Shown here in pieces: positions 10,498 through 20,639 of a DNA stretch of 64,000 bases (positions are counted from its first letter, which is position 1; every line of letters starts with the position of its first letter). The notes under the pieces were generated by a model, which made no database searches, was not told where the DNA came from, and was given only the letters and a program-made list of their open reading frames with translations. The translations under genes and the position numbers were made by a program. This DNA comes from Acanthococcus lagerstroemiae (lineage: Eukaryota; Arthropoda; Insecta; Hemiptera; Eriococcidae), in contig CM063107.1 in assembly GCA_031841125.1 (NCBI GenBank), positions 67,901,814 through 67,965,813 on the forward strand. Direction: 5' to 3'.

Positions 10498-13200
10498 CTA
10501 ATGCGCCCACCTTTGGGCATAGGCCTCCCCTACTTTCCTCCAGCGATCACGAACTCTTGCATCCCTTCCCCATGCTATTCCTGCAAATTTTATGATTTCG
10601 TCTTCCCATCTAGTCTTTTGTCCACCCACCTTTCTTTCTCCCTGTATTGGTGTCCATTCCATTATTATTTTTTCCCATCTATTTTCTCCTCCTCTCGCCA
10701 CGTGCCCTGCGTAATCCATCTTTAGTTTTTTAGCCACGTATCTGCAGTCTCTTGCTTTTGTTTTCTTTCTTACATTTTGGTTTCTTTCTCTGTCTTTCCT
10801 TTTTACACCAATTATTGACCGTTCCATTGCTATTTGGGTCCTTGCGATCATGTCCATCTGCCCCTCCGTGGCGGCCCACGTTTGGGCTCCGTATGTAAGG
10901 ACGGGGATAGTACAGCCTTCCAGTATTTTTATTTTTTGCTTAACTGACATTTTACTTTTGTAGATCTCTTTGAGGGACCAGTAGTTTTTCCACGCATTAG
11001 CTCTTCTTTTAGATATTTCTTTTACTAGCCTGTTTTCGAATGAGATGGTTTGTCCTAGGTATGTGGCTTCTTCTGCAATTTCCACTACTTTACCTTCAAT
11101 TGTAATAGTGGGTCTTTCCTGCTGGTTTGAGAGAAGAATCGTTTTGCTTGTGTTTATTTCCAAACCTGCTTTTTTGCTTTTCTCGCAGAACTCGTTGACC
11201 ATTTTTTGTAGTTCTTTTGCTTCTTGGGAGATAAGCACCACATCGTCCGCAAATCTCACGTTACTGAGCCACTTTCCGTTTATTTTTATTCCTTTTTCTT
11301 CCCATCCTAATTCCCAGAAGATTTCCTCCAAAATGCTATTAAAAAGATTTGGGGACAGTGGATCTCCTTGTTTGACCCCTCTGTTAATTTTAAATTTCTT
11401 TCCTACCGTATCCAGTTTTACTCTCCCTTCAGAATTTCTATATACTTCTTTCAAGATGTTGCTAACTTTCCCTGGTATTCCTTGCCTGTGTAAGGCTTTC
11501 CAAAGAAAAGAAAGGTAAACCGAGTCAAACGCTTTTTGAAAGTCGATTAGTAAGAGGTTGAGGGGCAAATTATATTCGTTTGTTTTTTCGATTAGTTGGT
11601 TTATAGTGAATATTTGATCGGTTGTGGACCTCCCTCTTCTAAATCCCGCTTGTTCTGGGCTTTGACTGAAGTCTAACTGATTGTATATTCTATTTTTTAT
11701 GAATTTGGAAAATACTTTGCACAAGTTTGATGTCAGGCTTATCGGTCTGTAGTTGTTTATTTCAGCTTTGTCGCCTTTTTTAAAGAGAAGAATAATTTCG
11801 GATATTTTCCATTGTTCAGGTATTTTTTCTGTGGCTATTATTGCATTAAATAGAGCCGTTAGAAATGGCGTGAGTACTTCCTCAAATTTTTTCAGTATTA
11901 TGTTTTCGATTCCGTCTATGCCTGTGGCTTTATCTATCTTGAGGTTCCCAAGGATATTTTTTATTTCACTTTCTATGACAGGAGGAAACTCTTCTTCTTG
12001 TTCTCTTTTGGGCAGTCTATACCTTTCTTCTTCTGGTTCTTTTCTATACAGTTTACTAAAGAATTCCGTTGCTGTATTCACAATATCCTGTCTAGTATGT
12101 ACAACCTCATTTTCTGCATTTTTAACCTGTGGAATTAGATTCTGGTAGGTAGTGTTTATTTTTTTGGCTTTCTTTATAGAGCCTGTTGAGATGATAATTT
12201 CCTTTATTTTTTCCTCATTGTGTTCCCTTATGTCTTGCCTTATCATCTTTTTTGTGAGTTTCCTCAGCTCCGCCAGCTCTACTTTTTCCCTTAATGTTTT
12301 TGTTCCTTTCCTAGCCAGAGCGTTTCTTCTTGCGCATATCTCCTTCGTTTTAGCTGAAATTTTGCTATCTGTTTTTTCTGTTTCCCTTCTTATAAAGCAT
12401 ACTTGGGTGATATTTTTTAGAATTTTCTCTAGTTTGTTATAGTTTTCTTGAACCTTTCCGAGGTTTCCAAAGTTTACCCTCTTCAACTCCTCTCTTAGTT
12501 TTTGTTTGGCCTCGGGTATTTTATCTTCTTGAAATATCTCTTTCCTTCCTCCACCTGGTTTCATCAGTGAGTTTTTTATTTTACCCCTTTTCGGGATTTC
12601 TATTTTAAGTTGTACTGCTCTGTGGTCTGATGGAAAGTTGAATTCCTTAGAATACCCGACATCCTTTACCACCCTCATGTCATTAACCACACAGAAATCA
12701 ATCTCATTTCTGGTGTTGTTGTCCGGTGAGCACCATGTCCACTTTTTGCCTTTCTTTTTTTGGTAGAACGTGTTCGAAATTTTTAGCCCATTGTTTTCTG
12801 TGAAATTTAATAAATATTCCCCATTTTGATTTGTGCTTTCACCTGAGCAAAATTGCCCCACACAGTTCATTCCGCTTTTCCCTAGGCTTGTGCCTAGCTT
12901 GGCATTAAAGTCCCCCATAATTATATTGTAATATTCTTTTTCTCTATCAAGTGTACTCTGTAATAGGTTGTAAAAGTCTTCCCTTTCTTTCTGGCTCGCC
13001 TTAAGTGTTGGTGCATAGACCTGTAGTATCAAAAGTCTTGTATTTTTGTTTATTCCCACTTTCAACATGCTTAATCTTTCTGAAATTCCTTTTATTCCTA
13101 TTAGCTTGTTCACCCAGCGTTTGTGTACATAAAATCCTGTGCCTCGAAAGCCTTTTGTTTGCCCGTAGTTGTAAAAGTAGTCCCCACTATTTCTTTTCAT
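10498..13200 (-). CDS. Element B ORF2: endonuclease-reverse transcriptase (900-codon open part)
   Basis: This is the retrotransposition enzyme. In order it has an APE-like endonuclease (MGDFNAKLG, NEIDFCVVND, FPSDHRAVQ), then reverse transcriptase with NNYRPISLTSN, motif A LLIDFQKAFDS, motif B RGVKQGDPLSPN and catalytic VRFADDVVLIS. The C-terminal region has LTYGAQTWAA, YAGHVARGGENRW and RWEDEIIKFAG, typical of insect endonuclease-RT proteins. The annotated Met is probably not the true start: a better start lies at 13368 (MGRNKNKG), giving SIFTLNCQGIASNSRFYELEQ. Two slips between about 13210 and 13270, around EYDIIGLSETRR, separate it from the long frame, so this copy is nearly but not fully intact. 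ORF1 ends 100 bp upstream of that start. Confidence 0.93.
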   Translation of the reverse strand: MKRNSGDYFYNYGQTKGFRGTGFYVHKRWVNKLIGIKGISERLSMLKVGINKNTRLLILQVYAPTLKASQKEREDFYNLLQSTLDREKEYYNIIMGDFNAKLGTSLGKSGMNCVGQFCSGESTNQNGEYLLNFTENNGLKISNTFYQKKKGKKWTWCSPDNNTRNEIDFCVVNDMRVVKDVGYSKEFNFPSDHRAVQLKIEIPKRGKIKNSLMKPGGGRKEIFQEDKIPEAKQKLREELKRVNFGNLGKVQENYNKLEKILKNITQVCFIRRETEKTDSKISAKTKEICARRNALARKGTKTLREKVELAELRKLTKKMIRQDIREHNEEKIKEIIISTGSIKKAKKINTTYQNLIPQVKNAENEVVHTRQDIVNTATEFFSKLYRKEPEEERYRLPKREQEEEFPPVIESEIKNILGNLKIDKATGIDGIENIILKKFEEVLTPFLTALFNAIIATEKIPEQWKISEIILLFKKGDKAEINNYRPISLTSNLCKVFSKFIKNRIYNQLDFSQSPEQAGFRRGRSTTDQIFTINQLIEKTNEYNLPLNLLLIDFQKAFDSVYLSFLWKALHRQGIPGKVSNILKEVYRNSEGRVKLDTVGKKFKINRGVKQGDPLSPNLFNSILEEIFWELGWEEKGIKINGKWLSNVRFADDVVLISQEAKELQKMVNEFCEKSKKAGLEINTSKTILLSNQQERPTITIEGKVVEIAEEATYLGQTISFENRLVKEISKRRANAWKNYWSLKEIYKSKMSVKQKIKILEGCTIPVLTYGAQTWAATEGQMDMIARTQIAMERSIIGVKRKDRERNQNVRKKTKARDCRYVAKKLKMDYAGHVARGGENRWEKIIMEWTPIQGERKVGGQKTRWEDEIIKFAGIAWGRDARVRDRWRKVGEAYAQRWAH

Positions 13201-13368
13201 TAATTTTCCCCCAACCTTCTTGTTTCTGATAGACCAATAATATCATACTCAATTTCTTTAGTTTTGTTCTAATTCGTAAAAGCGACTATTACTTGCTATG
13301 CCTTGGCAGTTTAGTGTAAAAATACTAAGTTTAATGTGACTTTTACCTTTATTCTTATTCCTGCCCAT
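13201..13368 (-). pseudogene. Frameshifted N-terminus of element B ORF2
   Basis: Starting at the ATG at 13368, the first 36 codons carry the endonuclease N-terminal signature TLNCQG, then stop. A second frame encodes EYDIIGLSETRR, carrying the conserved catalytic Glu of the APE fold, and also stops just before the Met at 13200. Aligned with element C (FNCQGLANEE, IDIVGLAETIRQGEALIKRN), two small indels explain the breaks. Confidence 0.82.
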
Positions 13369-13467
13369 CGGATTTGGGATGAGAGGGTGATCGCTAGAGT
13401 AGGGGGTACCGCAGCCATACGACCCCTCGGCTGCTGCTCTCCGGCTTGGGGTCGGTGAGCCTCCTCT

Positions 13468-14235
13468 TCACTTACTAAATCTAAATTGTTCCAGCTTCTG
13501 CGTCGTTTTCGTGTTTTTTCGTGCGCTACCTGCTACATCATTACTCGGACTCATTTCCTCGATTGTGCGTTTCTGCCTTGTTTTGTCGCTATTCCTTCCT
13601 GCTTTGGTTATCTGCCCTTCCAATGTTTCGATGTCTTCCATCCAGTTCAGCGTAATGACCTTACTGCCCTCTTCCTTCAAGCGGCACAGCACTTTTCCGT
13701 TTTTCGTCCATACAAAATATGAATCCCATAGACTCCTAGCGGCGTTAAATATTGCTCTAGCTCTCGGGGTGAGATGATCATTAAAGAATATTTTCGTCTC
13801 TTTCTTGCCACCTATTTTGTCCGCCTTTGGTTTTTGCTTTTTCGCCTGTTCCATTATTTCAAATTTCTTGAACCGGCTCACTAGTTTTATAATGAAGGGA
13901 GGGTCCGTTGGCTTTCCCTTGGTTGGTAGCCTGTGGGCCATATCTATGTCACTTGGTTCCAACTTTATCCCCACTAATGTGCCTATTTTTTGGGCAACTT
14001 TTAGTGGTTCTTCGCACTGTTGAATAGGTACTCCGCTTACTACAATTGTGTTCCTACGCGTATATCCGTTGAGGTTGTCTACCTCAAGTTCTAGCTGCTG
14101 AATCCTTTTTTTCAACACCGCGTTTTCTTCTTTGACTTCTCTTACTATTTTAGCCAGCTTCTCGTCGAGCGTCTCGTTGAGGATTTGTCGCAACGTTTCT
14201 ACTGTAATATACTCGCGGGTGCTCATTTTGTGCAC
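13468..14235 (-). CDS. Element B ORF1: RNA-binding protein with coiled coil
   Basis: A 255-residue intact frame just inside the 5' end of element B. Residues about 15-60 form a Lys/Glu/Leu-rich coiled coil (KLAKIVREVKEENAVLKKR). Next comes GYTRRNTIVVSGVP, resembling the start of the RRM-like domain of L1-type ORF1 proteins, then MAHRLPTKG and PFIIKLVSRFKKFEIM. A C-terminal part contains KIFFNDHLTPRARAIFNAA and YFVWTKNGKVLCRLK, which fits the L1-ORF1 C-terminal domain. The basic tail may bind RNA. By analogy it coats the element RNA as a trimer; that role is inferred. Start chosen as the second-codon-rich Met near the 5' end (MHKMSTREY; the internal MSTREY is also possible). Confidence 0.85.
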   Translation of the reverse strand: MHKMSTREYITVETLRQILNETLDEKLAKIVREVKEENAVLKKRIQQLELEVDNLNGYTRRNTIVVSGVPIQQCEEPLKVAQKIGTLVGIKLEPSDIDMAHRLPTKGKPTDPPFIIKLVSRFKKFEIMEQAKKQKPKADKIGGKKETKIFFNDHLTPRARAIFNAARSLWDSYFVWTKNGKVLCRLKEEGSKVITLNWMEDIETLEGQITKAGRNSDKTRQKRTIEEMSPSNDVAGSARKNTKTTQKLEQFRFSK

Positions 14236-14469
14236 GTTTCTACAAAGCTATACTGCAATTCGCTACACTATCAATACGTACTTCTATTTCGTTACGCAAC
14301 GCACTGCACTACTCTACGATACACGTCCGTACGCTATCAACACCGATAAGAGACTCCATTGTAAAACGAACACAAATCTAATTATTATAATCCATAAACC
14401 AAAATCCACCTAAAATTAAAATTGAAGATTGAACTACTGATTAGGTGATAAAAACACATCTGATAAATT

Positions 14470-14646
14470 TCTTTCCGGATGAGCCGGAGTATTCCGGAGC
14501 AGTCTACTCCGGGAGTTTCCTCCGGAAAAATAATCAGTCGGATGATCCGACCTAGGAATTCTTCCGGAACAATCGGCGGAGTTCGGAAATTTCCGACAGC
14601 GGTCGGAGTAAAACTTTTTCCTTTTCCGGCTTGCTCCGAAGCTCTG
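14470..14646. repeat. Subterminal CCGGA-rich repeats, right end of hAT-like element
   Basis: Contains GCCGGAGTATTCCGGAGCAG, TCCTCCGGAAAAATAA and TCCGGCTTGCTCCGAAG, the inverted counterpart of 6176-6420. Confidence 0.82.
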
Positions 14647-14654
14647 CTCACAGC
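14647..14654. repeat. 8-bp target-site duplication, right
   Basis: CTCACAGC, identical to 6168-6175, immediately after the right terminus. Confidence 0.95.
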
Positions 14655-16026
14655 TCCAATTTGCAGGATATTCAATCAGATTTTGGAAACGGGGCAAGTC
14701 CCAGAACAATATGGACGGTATCAGAAATTATTCTAATACACAAAAAAGGAGCGAAAAACGATCTAGAAAACCATAGACCCATCAGCTTAGCCTCGAATAT
14801 CAGCAAATTATTCTGGAAGATAATGAAAATCAGAATTGCAAGCACCCTGGAACTACACCAACCAGTAGAACAAGCAGCATTTTGGAAAGGTCGCTCAACG
14901 ATAGACCATATTCACACAATTAGTCAAATCCTCGAGAAACGGAGAGAATACAATATAAAAATATGGTTTGTCTTCATTGATTTCCGGAAAGCATTTGACT
15001 CTATCTACTACGATAAAATGTGGGCAGCGCTCAATAATCAAGGGGTCCCGACGAAGATAATTATAATCCTACAAAATACATACAACAAAGCCAAAGCAAA
15101 CATCAGACTGGAAACAAGAGAACCAACTTTTGAACTACGGCGCGGAGTAAAACAGGGCGACCCACTATCACCCAATATATTCAACAGCGTCCTGGAGGAA
15201 GCTATTCGAAATCTGAACTGGGAGGGCTTAGGACTCAAAATAAATGGAAAATGGCTCAACCACCTAAGATTTGCCGACGATATAGTGTTAATAGGAAAGA
15301 ACCTGAAGGAAGTTACAGAAATGACGAAGCAACTACAAGTAACATGCGGGGAAGTGAGTCTATCAATGAACCTATCAAAAACAAAAATCGCATGGCTCAA
15401 ACGGCAGGTCAGGTACTACAAATCAATAACACAGAGATTGAGTTCGTCAAACAGTATAAATATCTGGGTCAAACGGTCTCCTTTATGAATAGAACCAACA
15501 ATGAAATCAAAACGAGAATTTCGAACGCCTGGAAACGATTCTGGTCATTGAAGATTTTATTGAAAGGCAAAATTGGACTGAGATCGAAAATGAAGATCTT
15601 TAACAGCGCTGTCATTCCAGTTCTAACTTATGGGGCTCAAACGTGGGCGCTGACCCAAAAACAGTTAAAAAGAATACAAACCACGCATTACAGTATGTTA
15701 AGGAGCATCCTAGATGTAAAACTAAGGGACAGGGTCACCATTCATGATATACTAAATACTACAAAATCTGAAGACATCCGGGAAAAAATTATAAAGTTAA
15801 AACTGAATTACGCGGGACACTTAACCAGAAGGGGGAACGACGAATGGCAAAAGATAATAACAGAATGGAGACGCCCTACGACCGAAAAAGAAAAGGCGGG
15901 AGACCAGCAAAACGATGGCGGGACAATATAATAAGACTGATGGGGAAAAAATGGACAAGCATAGCAGCAGATTGGGACAGATGGAGGCGAGCAGTGGAGG
16001 CCAATACCCGCACTCGGGTAGGGTAG
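14655..16026 (+). pseudogene. Non-LTR retrotransposon A, 3' half (RT core and C-terminus)
   Basis: Continuation of the RT frame broken at 6175. From 14655 it reads PICRIFNQILETGQVPEQYG, with a slip before LIHKKGAKNDLENHRPISLA. Then come WKGRSTIDHIHTISQ, motif A VFIDFRKAFDSI, motif B RGVKQGDPLSPN and LRFADDIVLIG, so the catalytic ADD is preserved. Frameshifts lie near 15395 and 15885. The C-terminus shows YKYLGQTVSFMNR, LTYGAQTWALT, YAGHLTRRGNDEW and finally GRPAKRWRDNIIRLMG. The frame ends at 16026; no clear poly(A) or repeat tail was found just after. Decay is greater than in B, consistent with A being the oldest layer. Confidence 0.9.
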
Positions 16027-17183
16027 TTTATAGGGACGCTGTACCTGTAAATTACTATGGCTGTAAATGGGTAATTCTCAAAAGTGCAATTTGTGATACA
16101 TAAAACTTGTAGATGTAAAAGTTGTTTTTTTTGCCGATTTGTGGGGTGGAATGTGTTGTTGGTGTGCCCTATAGGACAAAAACACCTCTCTACTCAATTC
16201 ATGTTGATTAGGGGAGGGGTAGAGCTTCTTGAAAAATTATATGACCACAGCATAGGAAAATCATATGCCGTGGTTATCATCCGATGCCGTGGCTCCTTTT
16301 TTTCCAATGCCGTGGCTCATTAAATTGAACCACGGCATTGGAAGTTCTCACACCGTGACCAATTCTATCAACTTCAAGTCTTCAAGATAAAGAGGATGCT
16401 GTTGTATCGTAATGGCTGGAGAGCATTCACATATGTAATTTGAGTAAGTATTGAAGAGCTACTCCCCAGAAATTTTTGTATTTCGTATATTACAAATGTA
16501 TTAGTGATATTTGAACGATTCATTCTAGGCTTAAGTGGCGTCATATGATTTACCCACGACTAAATATTTAATGTAGAAGATTCATTGAGATTCATATTTC
16601 ACTATACTATGCCAGATTGCAGTGAGGTCAATTTCATACAACAAAAAGGTATGTAATATTTATTTCTTAAACAATCTTATTACCTAGTTCATATTATTTG
16701 GAATGAGACTAGCAATGAAATTATTAAATTATAATAATGAAAAATAAACGAACGAAACAAGAGGAATGTAAAGAACTTGAAAGTAACATTGAGCACCTTT
16801 TCATGAAAGGAAATTTTTCTTCTAACATATACATAGTAAAAATAAACTGTTGCACGAGAATTAATAATCACGGTAAGTGATAAACTAGATTAAAAAAACA
16901 CAAAATAAAACGATTTGGAAATGAAATACTATTCTAGAAGAGAAATAAGATTATTGTAACTGATTGTGATACAAACAAAAGAATTTAAGCAAGTTTTAAA
17001 CATTTCAATTTCAAAATCTTATGCCCTGGTCATCACTTTCCAATGCCGTGGCTTATGGAATTACTGGTAGCCACGGCATAAGAGAGAAGAAACAAACCAT
17101 GACATAAGAAAATTTTAATAATTTCATTTTTGTCGAGCCTCCAGTAGTTTCTTTGAGCAAATTTTTGGTTCTAATTACTTCAT
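16027..17183. other. No gene; left part of an ATGCCGTGG-repeat element
   Basis: Contains ATGCCGTGG at 16266, 16283, 16308 and 17043, and its complement near 16235 (variant), 16331 and 17071. The rest is AT-rich with no coding signal. Confidence 0.55.
17173..17183. repeat. 11-bp target-site duplication of element C, left copy
   Basis: AATTACTTCAT borders the T-rich (poly-A complement) end of element C and is repeated at 20629-20639. Confidence 0.85.
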
Positions 17184-17294
17184 TTTTTTTTAAATTTTTT
17201 TATTTATTGCTCTTGTACTCGGTTGGACAACGAATCTTAACTATTACTATAACATAACATTTAGTATTTAGGTAAGTGGAGATCCACTTGTCCC

Positions 17295-20259
17295 TCACCC
17301 AGTAACACATTTCTGTGTATGAGCTTCGATCAAGCCAATCCAAAGTTTTCTGTTTTTGGCTTTTTGAGGCCAGCTTGGCCCGGCCACTTCGACTACTCCA
17401 TCAGCCAATCTCAGTGGAGGTCTGCCCACTTTGCGCTTGCCTCTTCTAGGATGCCAAAACGTGGAGATCTTACTCCATCTGTCCTCAGGTTGCCTTGCCA
17501 CATGCCCTGCATATTTAAGTTTTTAATTTTGTATTTTTTTAACTACACTTTTTGCATTTGTTTTAGTGAAAATATCTGAAATATTGATTTTGTCTTGAAT
17601 TTTAATACCCAAAATATTCCTTAACATTGCGTTTTGCGTTATTCCTATTTTTTGTATTTGCTTTTTTGTGCACGCCCAAGTTTGCGCCCCATAGGTTAGG
17701 ACCGGATAAATAGTACTTTCCAAAATTTTAATTTTAGATTTTAGTTTCAGATTACCTTTGAGAATGGCTTTTTGGGCCCAAAAGGCTCTCCAAGCCTTAG
17801 CTTTCCTCACTTTAATTTCATTTTTAGTACGATTTTCAAGTGTCATATTCTGGCCTAAATACTTCAGTAATTTCAATGATATTGTTTTCAATTTTGATTT
17901 CCTCGAAATTGTTGATATTTGTCATGATTTTAGTTTTACCAAAGTTTATTGAAAGACCCCACTTTTTGCATTCTCTCGCTAGGTCAGTTGCCATAGCTTT
18001 TAGTTCTTCGTTATTTTTACCAATTAGCACTATGTCGTCAGAAAAGCGCAGATTGTTCAAGTATTTAATTTTTCCAAAGAAGTGGTTTTTCCCCATGTTG
18101 ATACCCATCCCTTCCCAGTCAAATTTTCTAAAGACTTCTTCGAGCACTGCATTAAATATATTGGGTGATAGCGGATCGCCCTGTTTAACCCCCCTCCTGA
18201 TTTTGAATTTTTCTGTGTTACCTTCCAACCCAATTATTGCTTCTGATTTGGAGTAGAGCTTTTTCAGGACTTGAATGATATTATGAGGAACCCCTTGGTT
18301 ATTCAGAGCTAGCCAAATTTTATCGTGAAATAACGAATTGAATGCTTTATTAAAATCCACAAACATAATTGCTACTTTTTGTTGGAATTCCCTAGCTTTT
18401 TCAAAAATTTGACTTAGTGTATGAATATGGTCAATGGTGCTGCAATTTTTCCTAAAACCAGCCTGTTCGGCAGGTTGCTGTGAATCTAGAATCTGATAGA
18501 TTTTATTTTTGAGAATTTTCATAAAAAGTTTGCAAATATTGGACGAGAGGCTTATGGGCCGATAATTGTTAATATCTGACCTGTCACCTTTTTTATGAAG
18601 GAGTATAATTTCAGAGAGATGCCATTGCTCTGGCGCAAGACCCAGCGAGAGAGTGCAGTTAAATATTGACGTTAGCGGAAAAATGAGAGCTTTTTTGAAT
18701 GTTTTCAGTGTTGAATTTTCTACTTTATCGGGCCCTGGTGCACAATTGGATTTTAAAGACGTAATTGCTCCGTCGACATCCCTCCCCTGAATTTTTGGAC
18801 TGACGACTGGGTCTCCGCAGTGACCAGCCTCACTTTCCTCCTCCTCAACTCTGTTGTCATCATACAACTTTTTATAAAATTTTGTTGCCGTTCTAGCAAT
18901 TGTACTTCTATCATAAACTAGTTCGCCTCTCTCATTTTTAATTTTGGGAAGAAGCCATTTGCCTTTGGCTAGTGCTTTCCTAGTCTGTCTAGTTGACCAG
19001 GTCGATTCTATGATTTCTTTGATTAAATCTTGGTCAAATTTTTGAATATCATTTCTGATTTCTTTTTTGATCAGTTTTTTAATTTCTATTAATTCAATCT
19101 GTTCATTTCTAGTCAGGTTAATTTTTTGTTTGATTGCTGATCTCTTGGCTATAAAATTTTAGGTTTTTGAGCTAAGTTTGTGTTTCGTTCTAATATCACT
19201 TTTATTTATGCCAAATTCGTTCATTACATTTTCCAGAGACGAAATCAGCCAATCATAGTTTTCCTGAAAGTTATCTTTATTCAATTTATTCCAATCGACC
19301 TGGCCAGTATAGTCTAGTAGAACTTGTTCAGCTTCGCCTTTGGAAGAAACCGGGATTATTTTATTGGAATAAGACTTACCCTTATTTCGGGGATTTTTTG
19401 AGAGCTCATTTTTTATTACAACAGTACATAAACCAGGTCTGTGATCCGAGGAGAAAGCAAATCTACGAATTATTTTGATATTGTTTATCATGCTTAGATT
19501 GCTAGTTAGCAAGTGGTCAGTTTCGTTTGTTGTTTTGTTATCAGGCGACTTCCAGGTCCACCTTCCTTGGGGTTTTTTGTTATAAAAAGTATTTGCAATT
19601 TTAAGATCATTTTTATTCGAAAATTCGATCAATTTGGACCCGTTTTTATTAGTCACACCAGCCGCCTCTGGACCCACTCCTAGGTTTAGACATGAATTTT
19701 TTCCCACTTTGGCATTAAAGTCTCCCATCACAATTTTGTAGTCTCCATTATCAATTCTTAAGCAATTTTCTAGTACCTCATAAAATTCATCTGTCTCTTC
19801 TCTCGGTGCTGCCAGAGTCGGGGCGTAGACTTGTATCAACGAGATATTTTTATTATTGATTGTTTTTATTTTTAGTATTGCTATCCTTTCGGATATCCCT
19901 TTTATTTCAGTAACTGAGTTGACCAAATGTTTATTAATATAAAAACCCACCCCCTTATAACCTTTAGTTGAGCCAAAATAGTAAAATAAATTTCCATTGT
20001 TTCTTTTGATAAGAGCTTCCCCTTGTCTTATTGTTTCAGCTAGACCTACAATATCTATTTTACCTTGTGAAAGAGCATACTCAAGTTCCAAAAACCTCTC
20101 CTCGTTCGCCAGACCTTGGCAGTTAAAATAACAGATGGATATTTTTTGAGAAAATTTTTCGAAACTTTCTTTCAACATTTTTGAGTTTAATTTGGATTGG
20201 CTTGATCGAATTTTATGGGCTGACTGCCCCATGGCGCCCCTCGACCAACTTGGGGCCAT
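17295..20259 (-). pseudogene. Element C ORF2: endonuclease-reverse transcriptase with few lesions
   Basis: The endonuclease is complete: ISICYFNCQGLANEE, VGLAETI, VMGDFNAKVG, NETDHLLTSN and FSSDHRPG. A single in-frame TAA at 19159-19161 follows LSSKT; the same frame then stays open through the linker (IKKEIRNDIQKF) to the RT. The RT has NNYRPISLSSN, KNCSTIDHIHTLSQ, MFVDFNKAFNSL (motif A, DS replaced by NS), RGVKQGDPLSPN and LRFSDDIVLIG, where the usual A before DD is S. A frameshift near 17860 leads to YLGQNMTLENRTKNEIKV and LTYGAQTWACT. A second TAA near 17523 precedes YAGHMARQPEDRW and VGRPPLRLADGVVEVAG. It has two stops and one frameshift in about 3 kb. Confidence 0.9.
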
Positions 20260-20331
20260 ACTATATTTTTTAGATTTTGAATTACTGGGTGAGGAGCCCG
20301 AGATATGTGAACCTCCACTTACCTTAACGCG

Positions 20332-20628
20332 TTAATAAGCTGATTGCCGGCCTGGATTTCCTTTGGGGCTGGCTAGCTGGTTAATCTGTTCTGAGTTTTG
20401 GACATTCAGCTTGGCTTGTTTTATCAGTCGACTGCCGCCTTGACTTGAGCTTTGTCTGCCCCTTTGAATCGCTGGTCCATCCGGGCTTCTGGTCTCGACG
20501 TTTCTCTTTTTATTCGTTGCACTGCTTTCTTGTTGACTGCTTAGTACCATGCCTCCACCCGAGAATTGGAACAACATCTGGTTTGGAGCCAACCTCTGCA
20601 GCTGATCTTCGTTAGTTATGACGATAAC
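20332..20628 (-). pseudogene. Element C ORF1, C-terminal remnant
   Basis: The frame from the 5' truncation point reads VITNEDQLQRLAPNQML, then a Ser/Gln/Arg-rich tail with KKRNVETRSPDGPA. Position upstream of ORF2 and the tail resemblance to B ORF1 (KRTIEEMSPSND) support ORF1. The first part of the open frame (20629-20712) lies outside the element. Confidence 0.6.
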
Positions 20629-20639
20629 AATTACTTCAT

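Larger units (their letters stand above)
10420..14357 (-). mobile_element. Non-LTR retrotransposon B, full length
   Basis: On the minus strand the element runs from a 5' end GGAGTCTCTTATCG (14357) through ORF1 and ORF2 to a 3' end carrying AATAAAGGCTGTAC followed by (TAC)n at 10420-10445. It is bounded by a 12-bp target duplication, ATTGTAAAACGA, at 10408-10419 and 14358-14369. This is therefore a complete insertion of 3,938 bp and the youngest-looking element in the nest. The simple-repeat tail rather than poly(A) is known for some non-LTR clades such as I. The clade itself is not resolved from motifs alone. Confidence 0.92.
6176..14646. mobile_element. 8.47-kb hAT-like element with nested insertions
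   Basis: The ends are perfect 13-bp inverted repeats: CAGAGCTTCGGAG at 6176-6188 and its complement at 14634-14646. They are flanked by exact 8-bp duplications. A CAG-starting terminus with an 8-bp duplication is the hAT superfamily signature. Both subterminal regions (6176-6420 and 14470-14646) are packed with CCGGA/TCCGG and GGAGTAAA words in both orientations, as expected for transposase-binding sites. I see no hAT transposase, so it is probably non-autonomous. Its interior holds a TIR element, a pogo-like MITE and a full-length LINE, which make up much of the length. Confidence 0.88.
17184..20628 (-). mobile_element. Non-LTR retrotransposon C, 5' truncated
   Basis: Bounded by AATTACTTCAT duplications. 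The minus-strand 3' end is an A-rich tail at 17184-17215. The 5' end at 20628 falls inside the end of ORF1, so this is a classic 5'-truncated insertion of 3,445 bp. It sits in the ATGCCGTGG-word region. Confidence 0.88.

Noticed and set aside
11045..13229. Plus-strand frames of 70-157 codons opposite element B ORF2
   Set aside because: Antisense shadows of the RT reading frame; no motifs.
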